From contig CM060181.1 of the NCBI GenBank assembly GCA_030549775.1, forward strand, positions 35,682,563 to 35,746,562: 64,000 nt of DNA, given 5' to 3'. A program made the position numbers and the translations under genes. The notes beneath the pieces were generated by a model, which did not search any database, had not been told where the DNA came from, and worked only from the letters and a program-made list of their open reading frames with translations. This stretch comes from Tamarix chinensis (taxonomy: Eukaryota > Streptophyta > Magnoliopsida > Caryophyllales > Tamaricaceae). The first letter of the stretch is position 1; each line of letters starts with the position of its first letter. Below, piece after piece: positions 63,284 to 64,000 of the stretch.

Positions 63284-63639
63284 AACCCATATAGTGTGGA
63301 CATTCAAAAATCTTGTGGGGTTCGTAAGGGACAATGGTTTTAATTTGGGTGCCATACCCTAATGTTATTTTATTGTAGCCCTGTACTTTGTATGATTAGG
63401 GGCCACTAAGGTCCTTCAATGTAAATAATATTTTAATTAATTTATGTAATATTTTATTCGCGTACTCTATTGTTTTAAATGTTTCGGTTGGTTTTAACCT
63501 TATATCTAATATGGGGTAGGTGGCGGACGTCTAACCTGTGTCAAGTACAACGGTAACACCCTTTTTTTTTCTAAGTGTGTTTTCAACTTTTATAATATTT
63601 TAAATAAAATTTTTTTGTAGTGAAAAATGAGGGTATTAC
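63284..63639 (-). repeat. Partial inverted copy of the long repeat (terminal part)
   Basis: Ends at 63639 with gtgaaaaatgagggtattaca and carries a ttttaaataaaat phrase before the terminus, paralleling the last 90 bases of copy B. The left limit is uncertain. Confidence 0.45.
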
Positions 63640-63714
63640 AGTGTTACAATCATTTCATAATTGAATTTTTTGAAAATAAACCATGGTAATCAAAACCAAA
63701 TCTCTAATACTAAC

Positions 63715-64000
63715 TTGAAAAACCCCAAAATTTGCTACTAAAAACTTTTATTTAAGAGGAAAAATAATGAAAACATAATTGGGTGTGGCCGCCATACTCG
63801 ACATACACTTGTCTTACGATACCATTCTTATATCAAATACAAGACAAAAATAGTTAAACTTAAAATATAATAAAATAAATAATGAGATAGATTAATGAAC
63901 TTAAATACGAGTTTGGAAGTTAAATCCGAGTACAATATCAAAATTACCTAAAAGGGATATACTAAAATAAAGAGTACTAAAAGGTATCTGGGATAAAGCT
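63715..64000 (+). repeat. Start of another long-repeat copy, cut by the window end
   Basis: aaccccaaaatttgctac is followed about 70 bases later by gtggccgccatactcg, paralleling the first 100 bases of copies A and C. Confidence 0.5.

Overview
This is nuclear DNA of a flowering plant. Two protein-coding genes with plant-type introns are readable: a trichome birefringence-like (TBL/PMR5) wall-polysaccharide O-acetyltransferase and a class I glutamine-dependent asparagine synthetase. The rest is AT-rich and dominated by plant transposons (Ty1-copia, LINE, SINE, hAT, CACTA, PIF/Harbinger, solo LTR). The taxon cannot be settled from the sequence alone.

Layout. 1-5.1 kb: a decayed hAT miniature element beside a broken Ty1-copia pol fragment, a long CTT/CTC microsatellite and anonymous AT-rich DNA. 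5.2-14.4 kb (+): the TBL gene, five exons and 433 codons, with a hAT miniature element in intron 2 and a 5'-truncated LINE in intron 4. 14.9-19.5 kb (-): the asparagine synthetase gene, ten exons and 595 codons, convergent with TBL. Three of its nine introns appear to be GC-AG. 21-22.6 kb: a CACTA-like element with a broken transposase-type ORF. 22.8-37.4 kb and 58-64 kb: several copies, in both orientations, of a long non-coding repeat whose ends read TGTAA(T/C)ACCC; these carry internal minisatellites and strongly purine/pyrimidine-asymmetric tracts. 39-42 kb: GGGTC-rich repeat and another hAT miniature element. 45.4-47.5 kb: a tRNA-derived SINE with perfect target duplications, then a 5'-truncated OVATE family (OFP) gene between inverted AT-rich ends with TTA on both sides. 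47.7-56.4 kb: an 8.7 kb PIF/Harbinger element with TTA target duplication, remnants of both its transposase and its Myb/SANT ORF, and a solo LTR nested inside. 57.5-63.3 kb: a fourth hAT miniature element split by a 5.1 kb copy of the long repeat.

Only TBL and asparagine synthetase look functional. They act in separate processes (cell-wall acetylation in the Golgi; cytosolic nitrogen metabolism) and no joint function is implied. The most useful observations are the nested insertions, which give relative ages; the possible Pack-type capture of an OFP fragment; the three GC-AG introns in one gene; and the long repeat family, which is probably solo LTRs but has no proven identity. Exon borders were placed by hand from splice signals and protein-family similarity, without transcript evidence.
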